From: Ampullaceana balthica
Taxonomy: Eukaryota; Mollusca; Gastropoda; Lymnaeidae
Assembly: GCA_944989445.1 (NCBI GenBank)
Contig: CALYLW010000056.1
Coordinates: forward strand, 897,948-961,947
DNA: 64,000 nt
Reading direction: 5' to 3'
Part shown: positions 11,863-24,084 of the stretch, in pieces
Layout of the letters: every line of letters starts with the position of its first letter
How positions within the stretch are numbered: the first letter of the stretch is position 1
Position numbers and translations under genes: made by a program
Notes under the pieces: generated by a model
What the model was told of the DNA's origin: nothing
Databases searched by the model: none
The model's input: only the letters and a program-made list of their open reading frames with translations

Positions 11863-13043
11863 CAGTGTTGTCCAACCGGTGTGCCCCGGCACTATGCCGC
11901 GAGAAAATTTTAGTGTGCCGCGAAAGATTTTAGATACACCATAAATTGCTAGGCTTTTCGAACCTTCAAGTTTTGAAAAAAAATATCCTTAACCGAAATA
12001 GTATGCAGTAAAAACGTTTCATGTTTGTATTGTTCTGGTTGTGAGAATCTCTTGAAAGCTACAAAATTTCTCTCCTCCATTGGGAATAAATATCTGTTGT
12101 AAGTAAATAAAAACCCTTTCCTGCTTTTCACTTTTTAAAAAAACTTTTAATTACAGACGGCTATGGATAATTTTTTGAAGAGAAGTCAGAAGAATTCCAG
12201 AGTGCATCAAAATGGAGAGAGAGCTGCGAAATCCAAGAAGAATGTTACCAAACGGAAATATCACGAGGAATATCTTGAGTATAGTTTCATACAATGTGCC
12301 AATGATCCTTCTCTTCCGTTTTGTCTTAATTTTAACATGGCATTGTTCAACTAGTCCATGAACCCCAGTAAACTGAAGCGGCATCTGAGCTCAAATCATC
12401 CAGGATTGAAAGACAAGCCGAAAAGTTATTTCGCATCCATTCGGTCCAACTTAGAGAAGCAATAAAAAATAATTACGAAATTTTCCTCAAATCATGTCAA
12501 AGCTCAGTTAGCAAGCTATAAAATTGCGAATCTTTTGGTCAAACAAAAGAAATCTCATTTGGACGCTGAGACAATCATATTGCCGTCTTTACGAATCGCA
12601 GTTGAGACTATGGAGTTGGGACCCGACGCTGTTGAAAAAATAAATAAGATTCCACTGTCTCACCAGTAGATGGAACGTCGGATTGCTGACATTTCGACAG
12701 ATTTGGACAATCAAATTAAAGAGCATTTTGCGGAAGCCGACGACATCCAAAAGCTCTGGGCTATGCAAATCGATGAAAGTACTGACATCACTGGAAAGGC
12801 GCAACTTCTCGCATACGTCAAAGTGAAAGACTTCAGATGATAGACAGAGAAATGAGAGTTTGCTTATCTAGCAATGAGCCTCGTTTTGAGCTCATCTGCT
12901 CCAAAGAAAACGCTCAAGTATATCATTAATTATGAAACATCTGTTGAATAAACACTGATTTCTTGTTTTTTTTTGTGAGGTGTGCCGCGCAAATTGTTTA
13001 TCAGTTTAGTGTGCCCTGAACGATTTTCGGTTGGACAACACTG
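11863..13043 (+). mobile_element. hAT element with transposase remnant (1.18 kb)
   Basis: Perfect terminal inverted repeats CAGTGTTGTCCAACCG / CGGTTGGACAACACTG are flanked by tgctaaaatt on both sides (11853-11862 and 13044-13053), which includes the 8-bp duplication. GTGTGCCGCG words near both ends are subterminal repeats. The interior carries a broken transposase. Confidence 0.93.
12163..12840 (+). pseudogene. Broken hAT transposase (ZBED/SCAND3-like)
   Basis: The frame starting at 12163 gives a basic N-terminus beginning MDNFLKR, then a stop at 12352. Downstream pieces keep family words: KLKRHLSSNHPG (BED-finger end), YKIANLLVKQKK, and MQIDESTDI followed by QLLAYVK, the conserved DEST block of hAT catalytic domains. 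In-frame stops interrupt these pieces, and the C-terminal dimerisation region is missing. It cannot encode an active enzyme. Confidence 0.85.
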
Positions 13044-13383
13044 TGCTAAAATTACGGGAGTCGAACGAAAAGAGATTTAAAAAAAAATTCCTTCTTCAAC
13101 ATTGTTCTAAATATTATTATCATTAGCTATCGTTTGGCGTTTGTTTCAACCCGATAGATGTTATGATTGTCGAGAAATTTACAAAATACTGATATTTTTT
13201 CTTTTTTCTTCCCAGGAAATCCAGTAAAACTTCTCGGTATTGTTCAGGAGGAGTTGCTTGTCAAAGCTCGAACAGACACACCGGATATTTCAAATACATA
13301 AACGCAATTTGTCCCAAGGGCAAGTGCGTAAAAAAATATACAGTTTTTGTTTGTTATAATTTTCCAAAATTTAAAAGTACTTA

Positions 13384-13946
13384 CCGTATATAGGCTACTC
13401 GTTCTATAGCCCGTTCGTTCATAAGCCGACCCCCCAACTTTTGAAAGACAAAAGTATTAAAAGTGTATAACCCGCTCGGAAGCCGACCCCCCAAAAATAA
13501 TAGGACAGCTTACAAAGTGCTACAATTTTTTTTTAAACTACAAGCTAAATTGGTCTTTATGATTGTTTACTTTGTACTGCCTATCTTTGTCTTTGTGCTC
13601 TTTGTTGGGCAAGAGTTACCGGTATTTAAAAAAAAATTCTTTGATAAACAGTGACGAAAGCGCGTAGGCTACATTAAAATTCGTTGTTGAAAACAAAATT
13701 AGTAAAACAATTTATAAAAACGTTCACAAACATAAATAAAATGATTAAATAAGGTAAATATTATAGCTTCTGTTAGAGTAGTCGAATCTTGTAGAATGTA
13801 GAAAAGGACCTTGATCAACTACAATAACAACACCGATATTCAAAATCCATGAAGAAATACGTTAATGACCAGCATGTAAGCCGACCCCACAACTTTTCCC
13901 CCTATATTTGTCCCAAAGAGGTCGGCTTGCGAACGAGTATATACGG
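13384..13946 (+). mobile_element. TA-flanked MITE with ACTCGTTC ends, copy 1
   Basis: Ends read TACCGTATATA..CTCGTTC and, inverted, TACCGTATATACTCGTTCGC, with TA at each boundary (13382 and 13947). Both ends run into AAGCCGACCCC. A second, inverted copy lies at 37388-37814. TA flanks suggest Tc1/mariner mobilisation. Confidence 0.8.
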
Positions 13947-14164
13947 TACTTTTTATTTGGTTTAAATGGAGATTTGTTTTCCTTTTTTTTCTAAAAAGTA
14001 ACACTTTTTCCTTTACCCTTCAAAGAATCTAAATCCCAATACATGTATTGATATTCCTTACATAATAAGTGGGTTTCAGGTTATGGTTAACTCCACGCTC
14101 ACCCTTTCAGCCCCCAATCAAAGTGTGTGTATTGTGAGGGGGAGGGGCAAGACTCGTGCGCACT

Positions 14165-14336
14165 ATCAAAACGGGGCCCCTAAACAAATGATTTGCTTTT
14201 GCTATGCTTAAAACGGCGCCCCTAAACAGAACGGGACCCCTAAACAAATGATTTGCTTTTGCTATGCGTAAAACGGGGCCCATAAACAAAACGGGGCCCC
14301 TAAACAAACGATTTGTTTTTGCTACGCGTAAAATTA
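14165..14336. repeat. Compound tandem repeat, about 60-bp unit
   Basis: About three units combine aaaacggggcccctaaacaa with atgatttgcttttgctatgc. Variation is by single bases and small deletions. Confidence 0.8.
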
Positions 14337-14603
14337 GAATCCCCAACGAACCTACCTGCCAGGGGCCTAAATATTTCTGACAAATGCAGCCCCCCCCCCT
14401 AAATCAACCAGAGCCAGGAATTATGGGGCGTTACGTCACCACAAGACTACACCTATCAATTTCCCTCTCCTAGTCTAAATGTGCTGTGGGCGATTAATGC
14501 ATGGTTGAGTCAATCAGTAAGCATAATTTTTTCCCCATATCTACAGTGGCGTAGCTAGAACATTTGCCACCCGGGGCGGTCTCAAAATTTGCCGCCCTTT
14601 TTA

Positions 14604-15024
14604 GGGGCCACCCATAAATGACGTAACGCACCTGGTGGGGGAGGGAGTCACACGTTTGTGACGATGTGTGACGAGGGGGGGGTGTTTAAAAAATGTGACG
14701 TCACGTCAAAACGCGCAACTTTAAATAAATTTCCACTTAAATATTTGATTACTGACACTTTATTTAATGACGTTTATGTAAAACGCGTGTTAGATATTAG
14801 AGTGCAGCGTTACACTAAAAACATACTTAAATGGCAAAAATTTAATTTGAAACATGCTTATTTTCAAACAGAAAATACGGCTTTTATGGGGGGGGGATCA
14901 AAGCTTTGTGACGTCTTATGGAAGATGGGGTCTAAGTCTAAGCTTTTGTGACGACGTGTGACGAGGTGGGGGGAGGGGGTGAACAATCGGCCAAAATAGT
15001 TTGACGTCATTTATGGACGGCCAC
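14604..15024 (+). mobile_element. TGACGTCA-MITE, copy C (nested in hAT)
   Basis: Ends are GGGGCCACCCATAAATGACG and, inverted, GTGGCCGTCCATAAATGACG. TTA flanks both sides (14601-14603 and 15025-15027). G-rich subterminal runs and the aactttaaataaa interior match the other copies. It inserted after the host hAT. Confidence 0.9.
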
Positions 15025-15599
15025 TTAGTTGATTATATCATGGTTTTTAAAAATTAATAAGCATGAATAAATAATTGTAATTGAAATGTTTACCATTGCG
15101 TGCCATATTTATGTAAGCAGTAATAAAAGAGGCCGCATAAGATTATATACATATAAATACACATTTATAAAAGTACATGATACTTTTTTAAAGGCCACAA
15201 GAAAGTTACTGAGGTCGCAGATCTTCGCAAAGAGACAAAACATATTCCAAATTTACACCCCCAAAAAATTACCAATTACTATTCTTTTATTTTATTTTTA
15301 CAAACAAATAAATGGTATACATTAGTATGTAAACATATTTATACATTTACTTTCCTAACTTTCATAATAGAAAAATCGTGTATTACGCTATCAAAATTAA
15401 AATTATTTGTAATATCTCGTTCTATTGACAATATTACAAGATTTTGTTGTCTTTAATCGCTCATTATGGAACGAAGTTAATTTTTTTTATCCACTACAGT
15501 TTGGAGAAGCTCCTTTCAGAACTAGCAACACTGATAGCAATAATTATACAAATTCATAGCAAAATTACAATGTTGGGTAAATAATTTTCCAATCTATAC

Positions 15600-16190
15600 T
15601 GTTGAATATATTTTAATAGATCAAGGGGGCCTTTTCCCCCGTTTTTCTAACATAATGCATCTTCTTGTAGTGTAGGTACAGCCATTGGGTCCTTTTTCTT
15701 TCAATATTGAACTGTTTTTCACCAATGTCAATAAAGTAATTTATTTGATGTTGAAATGCTTCATTTAGTAGGTTACATGGTATTATATACGAATATTTTC
15801 TTTCAAGGACATGCAACTCATCAAAGCCTTATTTTATTTTATTTTATTTTATAATTCCATCCATGGATAAAAACATTTCTAGTTGTACTTCTTGTTCTAA
15901 AGATAGAATCGCGTCTTCTGAATTTTCCTTACTCATATTTTTTCTCCTTCTAGCTCGGCGTTCAGTAGATATCGCCATCTCTTCACAAATTGTTTGGCTG
16001 ATATAACAGCATTTTGTATTAGCACATCTCTTTGTTCCATGCATTTGCTTTGAATTAATTTTAAAAAATGACGGGTTCCCATAAATTAGATAACATAGAA
16101 GAGAAAAAGATTGCATTGAATTTAGTAAAATTCCAGCCTCTGATCTCGTTTTACTAGTTACTTCTTCAGATGTCAATTTTTCCAAAACGC
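15600..16190 (-). pseudogene. hAT transposase fragments (DUF4371-type)
   Basis: Two minus-strand open stretches, 15844-16185 and 15613-15816, read as consecutive parts of a DUF4371-type hAT transposase. The first has KTRSEAGILLNSMQSFSLLC then RRARRRKNMSKENSEDAILS, matching the family's RRxRRRKxMPGExxEDA pattern. A frameshift and a stop (and a short ttttattttat run) separate them. N- and C-terminal domains were not found, so this is a dead copy. Confidence 0.75.
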
Positions 16191-17238
16191 TTGAAATTGT
16201 AAAGTATGTCTTTTTCGAAATTATTATGCCTATTCTGGTGTTTATTAACAGAGCAATTTGAATATTTACATATTCTTGTCATAAATCTTAATAATTTTCC
16301 ATAAAATAGACGAATTCAAAATATTTACACATTACCATTACTTTAATTGGATAGGCGTAACATGCTTAATGAATAACCGTATTTTAATAAAAAAAACAAA
16401 AATTATTTGTACTACTTTATTGCAATAAAAACAAGATAATTTTAATTTTTAATAACCCACCTTACAATAATTTACTGAAACCTGAAAAAGTAATATAAAT
16501 TACTACTTAAAATTTAAACACAATATTTGAACCACCATGCCTTGTAGGTCCTTTTTCGCGCATCATTCTGCGAATGTCGAAATTCCACGCAAAAACTGTC
16601 GTGGCGATATTAATAGCACACTTTATTCGGCCCAGCGGTGGTGTGTTTTTGGGTAGTTTTCTTATAAAAGCGTCATCTGTGACTTATACCGCTTAGTTTT
16701 CCAAACAAATGGACACTTTTTTTAGCGATTTAAAATTTTTGAAAGGTTTTGCGTTAGTTATAATATCCACTATTTAATCAAACAAATGTGCGAATCCGTT
16801 AATTAAGACTCGAAATTACGAATATTTTTGTTTCACCTTGGTTTTCCTCTTTTAAAAGAACAAGGGCGTTTGTCGGTAATGGTTGTACTTTTCAAATGCC
16901 CACAAATGCCGCCCCTAAATGAGTGCCGCCCGGGGCGGACCGCCCCCCTAGCTACGCCACCGCATATCTATATATATCAGATTTATTCAAGTATTTTCAC
17001 TACATCTCCATGTTACCGACAGGTTTCTTTACCGAAACTTCATCTGGTAAATAGTCATATAATAGTTGGCATTGATGTTGTGTCTACCATTAGTCTAACA
17101 GTTTGGTGATGTCATGACTCATGCCATCAGATGTAATGGTGAAATGTGACAGTGACGCTTAACAGGCCCGATGTGAGTCCCCACATGTCACGTGAGCTGG
17201 TAATTTGAAGTAGCACATGCTCTGAACTTAAGAAAATG

Positions 17239-17330
17239 ATAGATAGACATGGATGGATGGATGATAGAAAGATAGATGGATGGATGATAGAAAGATAGAT
17301 GGATGGATGGATGAGAGAGGGGATGGGAAA
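17239..17330. repeat. GATA/GGAT simple repeat
   Basis: Interrupted tetranucleotide repeats of gatagata and ggatggat type. Confidence 0.85.
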
Positions 17331-17400
17331 TAGAAAGATTTCATTTGGAAGGAAAATATCAAAAATTGTCTCTAAACACCACCAATATTTTGACCAGCTT

Positions 17401-20015
17401 CCATCCATTTCATCCCTAAACTATCCCATTCATCCCTAAACTATCCCATTCATCCCTAAACTATCCCATTCATCCCTTAACTATCCCATTCATCCCTAAA
17501 CTATCCCATTCATCCCTTAACTATCCCATTCATCCCTAAACTATCCCATTCATCCCTAAACTATACCAGTCATCCCTAAACTATCCCATTCATCCCTAAA
17601 CTATCCCCCATTCATCCCTAAACTATCCCATTCATCCCTTAACTATCCCATTCATCCCTAAACTATCCCATTCATCCCTTAACTATCCCATTCATCCCTA
17701 AACTATCCCATTCATCCCTAAACTATACCATTCATCCCTAAACTATCCCATTCATCCCTAAACTATCCCCCATTCATCCCTAAACTATCCCACTCATCCC
17801 TGAACTATCCCATTCATCCCTAAACTATCCCATTCATCCCTAAACTATCCCACTCATCCCTGAACTATCCCATTCATCCCTAAACTATCCCATTCATCCC
17901 TTAACTATCCCATTCATCCCTAAACTATCCCATTCATCCCTTAACTATACCATTCATCCCTAAACTATCGCATTCATCCCTAAACTATCCCCCATTCATC
18001 CCTAAACTATCCCACTCATTCCTGAACTATCCCATTCATCCCTAAACTATCCCATTCATCCCTAAACTATCCCACTCATCCCTGAACTATCCCATTCATC
18101 CCTAAACTATCCCATTCATCCCTTAACTATCCCATTCATCCCTAAACTATCCCATTCATCCCTTAACTATCCCATTCATCCCTAAACTATCCCATTCATC
18201 CCTAAACTATACCATTCATCCCTAAACTATCCCATTCATCCCTAAACTATCCCCCATTCATCCCTAAACTATCCCACTCATCCCTGAACTATCCCACTCA
18301 TCCCTAAACTATCCCATTCATCCCTAAACTATCCCACTCATCCCTGAACTATCCCATTCATCCCTAAACTATCCCATTCATCCCTTAACTATCCCATTCA
18401 TCCCTAAACTATCCCATTCATCCCTTAACTATCCCATTCATCCCTTAACTATCCCATTCATCCCTAAACTATCCCATTCATCCCTAAACTATCCCATTCA
18501 TCCCTAAACTATCCCATTCATCCCTTAACTATCCCATTCATCCCTAAACTATCCCATTCATCCCTAAACTATCACATTCATCCCTTAACTATCCCATTCA
18601 TCCCTAAACTATCCCATTCATCCCTAAACTATCCCATTCATCCCTTAACTATCCCATTCATCCCTAAACTATCCCATTCATCCCTAAACTATCCCATTCA
18701 TCCCTAAACTATCCCATTCATCCCTAAACTATCCCATTCATCCCTTAACTATCCCATTCATCCCTAAACTATCCCATTCATCCCTAAACTATCCCATTCA
18801 TCCCTAAACTATCCCATTCATCCCTTAACTATCCCATTCATCCCTAAACTATCCCATTCATCCCTTAACTATCCCATTCATCCCTTAACTATCCCATTCA
18901 TCCCTAAACTATCCCATTCATCCCTAAACTATCCCATTCATCCCTAAACTATCCCATTCATCCCTTAACTATCCCATTCATCCCTAAAATATCCCATTCA
19001 TCCCTTAACTATCCCATTCATCCCTTAACTATCCCATTCATCCCTAAACTATCCCATTCATCCCTAAACTATCCCATTCATCCCTTAACTATCCCATTCA
19101 TCCCTAAACTATCCCATTCATCCCTAAACTATCCCATTCATCCCTAAACTATCCCATTCATCCCTTAACTATCCCATTCATCCCTAAACTATCCCATTCA
19201 TCCCTAAACTATCCCATTCATCCCTTAACTATCCCATTCATCCCTAAACTATCCCATCCATCCCTAAACTATCCCATTCATCCCTTAACTATCCCATTCA
19301 TCCCTAAACTATCCCATTCATCCCTAAACTATCCCATTCATCCCTAAACTATCCCATTCATCCCTTAACTATCCCATTCATCCCTAAACTATCCCATTCA
19401 TCCCTTAACTATCCCATTCATCCCTAAACTATCCCATTCATCCCTAAACTATCCCATTCATCCCTTAACTATCCCATTCATCCCTAAACTATCCCATTCA
19501 TCCCTAAACTATCCCATTCATCCCTAAACTATCCATTTCATCCCTAAACTATCCCATTCATCCCTAAACTATCCCATTCACCCCTAAACTATCCCATTCA
19601 TCCCTAAACTATCCCACTCATCCCTGAACTATCCCACTCATCCCTAAACTATCCAACTCATCCCTAAACTATCCCACTCATCCCTAAACTATCCCATTCA
19701 TCCCTAAACTATCCCATTCATCCCTAAACTATCCCATTCATCCCTAAACTATCCCATTCATCCCTGAACTATCCCACTCATCCCTAAACTATCCCACTCA
19801 TCCCTAAACTATCCCACTCATCCCAAAACTATCCCACTCATCCCTAAACTATCCCACTCATCCCTGAACTATCCCATTCATCCCTAAACTATCCCATTCA
19901 TCCCTAAACTATCCCACTCATCCCTAAACTATCCCATTCATCCCTAAACTATCCCACTCACCCCTGAACTATCCCACTCATCCCTAAACTATCCCATTCA
20001 ACCCTAAACTATTCC
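17401..20015. repeat. 20-bp satellite array, about 130 units
   Basis: The array is built from cattcatccctaaactatcc. Two common variants differ at one base (cctaaac or ccttaac), and a third has actcatccctgaac. Units extended by two C (ctatccccc) recur at 17601, 17763, 17985 and 18247, spaced 162, 222 and 262 bp, all multiples of 20 plus 2. The array is most uniform in its centre (about 18360-19600) and more diverse at both edges. Inverse-strand units contain TTTAGGG. Confidence 0.97.
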
Positions 20016-20230
20016 AGTAGGTCATTACGGTGCGACAACTCACTCAATGATGGGTTTGTACAGTAAGAGTTTTGTTCCTGTGGCTGGTCCCACGCAGTAT
20101 GCACTGTGTCGAGTAGGGCGAAGGTTAGAGCTATTTAATCCTTGATGAAGCAAGGGCGGACACTGCATAGAGTGGTTTGTATTGTTACATTCATTCAATT
20201 TGATAGCCTCTGGTGACTCAGTATGAATAA
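20016..20230. other. Unassigned spacer beside satellite
   Basis: No gene or repeat recognised. It separates the satellite from the decayed transposase. Confidence 0.4.
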
Positions 20231-20239
20231 ATTAACTTT

Positions 20240-20600
20240 CTAGTCACCACAGCTGTGAAGTGACTTCACTTACTGTCCAGTAACTTATTTATTGCAGCAT
20301 CGATCAATTGATTTGCAAATGCAATGTCAATGTGTTGCGTTGCAAGTAATTTGATAACACGAACAACTATTGTACAAATAGCATCAGAAAAACAAAAAAG
20401 ATATTTTGTTATTAAAACAGATAGCCCCATAGCTTTTGCTCTGACACTTCTTTTATATTCTGTTGATTCCCCTGAATTTATATCTTCAAGTGTGGCTAGA
20501 ATAGCCACTTCATCAACTGCATGCTTACGTTGTGCACATCTTGTATCAGAAAGTCGTTACAGAGTATCTACTGTTGATTCATATTGAGATTTCTGATGTT
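20240..20600 (-). pseudogene. Outer hAT transposase, middle fragment
   Basis: On the minus strand this reads RLSDTRCAQRKHAVDEVAIL, then ALGLSVLITK-like text with AMGLSVLITKYLFCFSDAIC, and ends in AINKLLDSK. These are the LSDTRW and helical blocks of DUF4371/ZMYM1-like hAT transposases. The upstream part of the same protein resumes at 24085-24690, on the far side of a 3.2-kb hAT insertion. The C-terminal dimerisation domain and left terminus were not found, so the element appears truncated on this side. Confidence 0.75.
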
Positions 20601-20694
20601 TTTAAAGAGTATGTAGCCGTGGTGAACTAGACGTAAGGAATGCATACAACTTTTCAGCTGTGCCGAAAAAAACAACTGTACATTTTTTAAAAAT

Positions 20695-20770
20695 GATTAT
20701 TATTTGTTCACTTATATAGCGCAGTACCCCAGCCAACAGCTGGGCTCACAGCGCTTTATAAACATGTTCA
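20695..20770. repeat. Dispersed repeat with inverted agcgc/gcgct words
   Basis: The stretch holds cacttatatagcgcagtacc, ccagctg-like palindromic text and cacagcgctttataaaca. The paired tatagcgc and gcgctttata words suggest a short foldback repeat. Family not assigned. Confidence 0.4.
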
Positions 20771-20910
20771 ACAACTACATAAAACACATTGCACTCTAAA
20801 TCTTACTAAACATAGTTACACACACAAAATGTCATATAAATGTTCAGAAATGGACGCATCACCGTCATGGACTGTTAATTTGATGGAGCAATCCTTAGCG
20901 AAACAGGAAT

Positions 20911-22000
20911 CAGTGGCGTCACTAGGGGGGTGCGGGGGGGGGGCGGGCCGCCCCGGGTGACACCCATCATGGGGTGACACCCAAACCTAACAATTTACTG
21001 AACGATTTTATGTTTTAAAAAATTAATAAAATAAAAATAAAAAATTAACAAAAGACAGTCTTTCCCCTATAAAGAAATTACGAAATACAATGAAATACGC
21101 TAAACGCTTAAACTTTTCAATAACAATATATCAGTTAACGTGCAATAATAAAACAGTCACAACAAACTACAATGAAAAGAATTAGGTAAAAAAATAAAGA
21201 AACAGCCGAACCAGAGAGAGCTTTAAAAGGTTTAGAAATATGGGAGACGATGTCTTTTGTTTTAAATGATATAAGCCAACTGGGCTTAGACATACCGACA
21301 CCCAACCTCACTAGTCCTTCCACCACAGTTGGGAGTGGGGTGGACGAAGATTTCTCTAAAAACAAAATAATAATAAAAATCAAAATATGGGTTTCCTTTG
21401 TTGTTGTTTTTTTAGAGGAAAGTTATGAATTAAATGTCTTTGAGTTAATAATTTTGTTTCATTTATACCAGTGGCGTCAATTGGGGGCGCCCCGGGTGAC
21501 ACCATCAGGAGGGTGTAACCAAAGTCTAGAATTTTATTGTGTTCGATTTTATGTCAGAAAAAAAGAAGACACATTTTTTTCACCCTATAGAAAGAAATTA
21601 AGAAATACAACGAAATACGGTAAACGCGAAAACTTTTATTTAAAAAATATCAGTTAACATGCAATAATAAAACAGTACCAACACACAAAACAACATAAAA
21701 ACAAATCAGTCGCAGCAGAGAGATCTTTATAAAAGGCAGGACATGAAAAAGGCAGTGTCTTCTGTTTTAAAAGATATAAAGCCATTTTGTCTTTGACACA
21801 CCGACAGAATGAAAGAATCCCACCTCATTTCTCCCTCCACCACAGTGGGGTGGGGGTGGGGAGAATACGATTTTTCTACCAAGAAAAATTCAAAAGATGG
21901 GTTTTTTATGTTGTCTTTTTTTAGAGGAAAATTATGAATTCAGTGTCTTTAACTTAATATTTTGTTTTATCTATATTTATTAGAGGCGTGCAAGCATAGA
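20911..22000. repeat. Tandemly duplicated left end of the inner hAT
   Basis: Two diverged units, 20911-21465 and 21466-about 22000, each begin with a CAGTGGCGTCA terminus and share ccccgggtgacacc, gaaatacaaygaaatacg and cagttaacrtgcaataataa in the same order. The terminal region of the element is therefore present twice. Confidence 0.8.
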
Positions 22001-22015
22001 CATGCATGTTTATAT

Positions 22016-22120
22016 ACAGGAAGTCCTCCGGTTACGACTGTCCTATCCCGACTTACGCTGTTTCGTGGTTACGAACACGCCCCCATAAAGAATAATATTA
22101 CGAATTATTCTGTATTGTTT
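22016..22120. mobile_element. Possible Tc1/pogo-like terminus
   Basis: TA followed by CAGGAAGTCCTCCGGTTACG, then cccgacttacgctgtttcg, resembles pogo/mariner-type ends. No partner end was seen, so this is only a candidate. Confidence 0.3.
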
Positions 22121-22334
22121 ATGTTTGTTTTTTTTAAATTTCAAACTTTTGTTTTTCATTGGGTAACGAATTGTTTTCTCTATTTGAAATAAAAAATTTA
22201 TAAAAGTATTTACAATTATTATGTCAAACTACAAATTTCGTTAGCGAATTTTTCACATGTCGAAGTTAGCAACAAGTCAGTAAAGCTAAGTAAGCCTACA
22301 AGTTCCTTTTCAATGCTCATTAGAGAGAGCATAT

Positions 22335-23590
22335 TCAGTCTGTGTTGTTCCATGTACATTCTAACTCATTTTTTATTCTTTTCAACTTTGGAAAGGATCG
22401 CTCTCTGCTGCAGTTTGGTATCATTACTGAAAGATAGATGCGAAATGCGATGTATTCATTTGTGAAGGACTGTGTGAAATTTATCTCATTCAAAAGCATC
22501 AAAATTGTTAGTTCTGTGAACGTGTTTTGAGTTTCGCATTGCGCTACTTCCTTTTCCTCACCCTGAGCTTTGGGCTTAAAATACATTTTTTAAAAGTTCT
22601 GAAAATAATAATTGGACTAATTCTGAAGGTAAGCAGTCTTTAAAATCACTTGAATATTCCTCCATTAACTTGGATATTGCCCATCGAATGGCGTCATTGC
22701 TGAGCTCAGTTAGGTTTTTAAGAAAGCCAAATTTCCCATGGATGTCTTTATATTGCGCCTAACCAATGTTGTAGGGCTTAAGGAAGTTTGTCAATAATTA
22801 CCAGAAATACCTCAACCTTGAATTTTTGTCTCGGGGAGAATATTGTTTTGGTGATGTCCCTTTTTCGGGCTTAAACTTTCACTTTTTTGATAGTATGTAA
22901 GATTGTTTATACTCTTTTTAATGGACTTGTCCTTTCCTTTGTCTTCATAGGAATCTAATTAAGAATGCAGTCTTTTAACAAACTCAATGAGAGACTTCAA
23001 ATGCATGGCTGAATTCAAAGATATTCTCAGCTCTTGAAGGAAAACATTCGTTTTCTGAAATGTTTCTCAAATTTCAAGATACATAGCGACTTCCAGTTGT
23101 TCAAGTTCCTTCCGAAATCCTTCTGTTTCAAGTCGACAGTCACGTGGCTGATTTTCGTTAGTTGCTAATTCTTCCAGTGCTGCAATATTCACATGTTATG
23201 ATTTATTAATAGACCTTAATCATTTCGGGCTGACCATCTTATGTCAGACAAGGCTTTGTTAACATGTATCGATTGCATGTGTTTTTGAAGTACCTGTCAA
23301 CGATGAGTAGATGCAACAAGCCGGGTATAAAGATTTTGCAGAAGGAAAAAAATCTGACTGCAGCAGGACAACCAGCTGCACTTTTCCCAACCAAATTAAT
23401 GGAATGAGCTGTGCACGGCACATAATGAGCAACACTGCACTGCTCACGAATAATAGCCTGGACTCCGTTTTACTTCCTACCCATATTTGCAGCATTGCCG
23501 TTGACTGTCCAATGCATTTTCAGGGATTCATACAATCATTTGCTCATCTTTATTATACACTATTATAAGTTTGGTTGACTTTAAATCATT
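22335..23590 (-). pseudogene. Inner hAT transposase remnant
   Basis: Minus-strand reading gives pieces in the correct order. First is a GNAANMG-like block followed by GVQAIIREQCSVAHYVPCTA and HSINLVGKSAAGC, the hAT HSLNL region. Then a decayed RWSARND-like block near 23230. Finally 22335-22586 carries YIAFRIYLSVMIPNCSRERS and FPKLKRIKNEL, the C-terminal dimerisation domain. Frameshifts and stops break it throughout. The order fixes the element's orientation as minus. Confidence 0.85.
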
Positions 23591-23644
23591 GGGGACTCCT
23601 CGCTTTAGCCCGTTCAGCACCCCCTCTCCTTTTAATCCGCCATA

Positions 23645-24009
23645 GGGGGATGGTGCCACGCATCTGTGACTATGTGTGATGAGGGGGGGGGGTGTTTTAA
23701 AAAATGGGACGTCACATCATAAACGCGCAACTTTAAATAAAAGTTCCACTTAAATATTTGATTGTTTACCATCTATTTAATGACGCTTTCAATAGCTTCA
23801 CGCGTGTTACGATATCAGAGAGCAAACTTACCCTAAATTCATGTACTAGAAAATAGTGCTTTGGGGGGGGGGTGTAAAAACTTTGTGACGTCATATCGGA
23901 AAAAACGGGGGGAGGGGGTGGATTCTAAGATTTTGTGACAAAGTATGACGCAAGGGGAGGACGGGGTAAAAATCGGCAACATCGCGTGACGTCATTTATG
24001 GACGACCAC
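23645..24009 (+). mobile_element. TGACGTCA-MITE, copy D (left end eroded)
   Basis: The interior shows the family words acgcgcaactttaaataaa and ttccacttaaatatttg, with G-runs near both ends. The right end reads GTGACGTCATTTATGGACG. The left terminal repeat is damaged. It is nested near the right end of the inner hAT. Confidence 0.75.
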
Positions 24010-24084
24010 TTCGGTCGTGAAGGGGTGACACCACGAGCTACCGCCCCGGGTGACACCAACTCTAGTGACGCCTCTGACAGGAAT

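Larger units (their letters stand above)
14544..16962 (-). mobile_element. hAT element (2.4 kb) with nested MITE
   Basis: Ends are CAGTGGCGTAGCTAG and, inverted, CGGTGGCGTAGCTAG. A perfect 8-bp duplication, catatcta, sits at 14536-14543 and 16963-16970. Subterminal CCCGGGGCGG blocks occur at both ends. A TGACGTCA-MITE sits just inside the left end, and decayed transposase lies on the minus strand. Confidence 0.93.
20911..24076 (-). mobile_element. Inner hAT element (3.17 kb)
   Basis: Ends are CAGTGGCGTCACTAGGGG and, inverted, CAGAGGCGTCACTAGAG. A perfect 8-bp duplication, acaggaat, lies at 20903-20910 and 24077-24084. Both ends carry GCCCCGGGTGACACC. It sits inside the outer hAT transposase and itself holds a decayed transposase, a tandemly duplicated left end and a MITE. 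Confidence 0.93.

Noticed and set aside
17401..20015. CRISPR-like regular repeats
   Set aside because: Units are directly adjacent with no unique spacers. This is a satellite in a eukaryotic genome, as are the arrays at 30607 and 51162.
17401..20015. Interstitial telomere
   Set aside because: TTTAGGG occurs only once per 20-bp unit and is never tandem, so a true telomeric repeat tract is not present.
23311..23568. Plus-strand ORF of 85 codons
   Set aside because: It is the shadow of the inner hAT transposase, which reads on the minus strand with family motifs.
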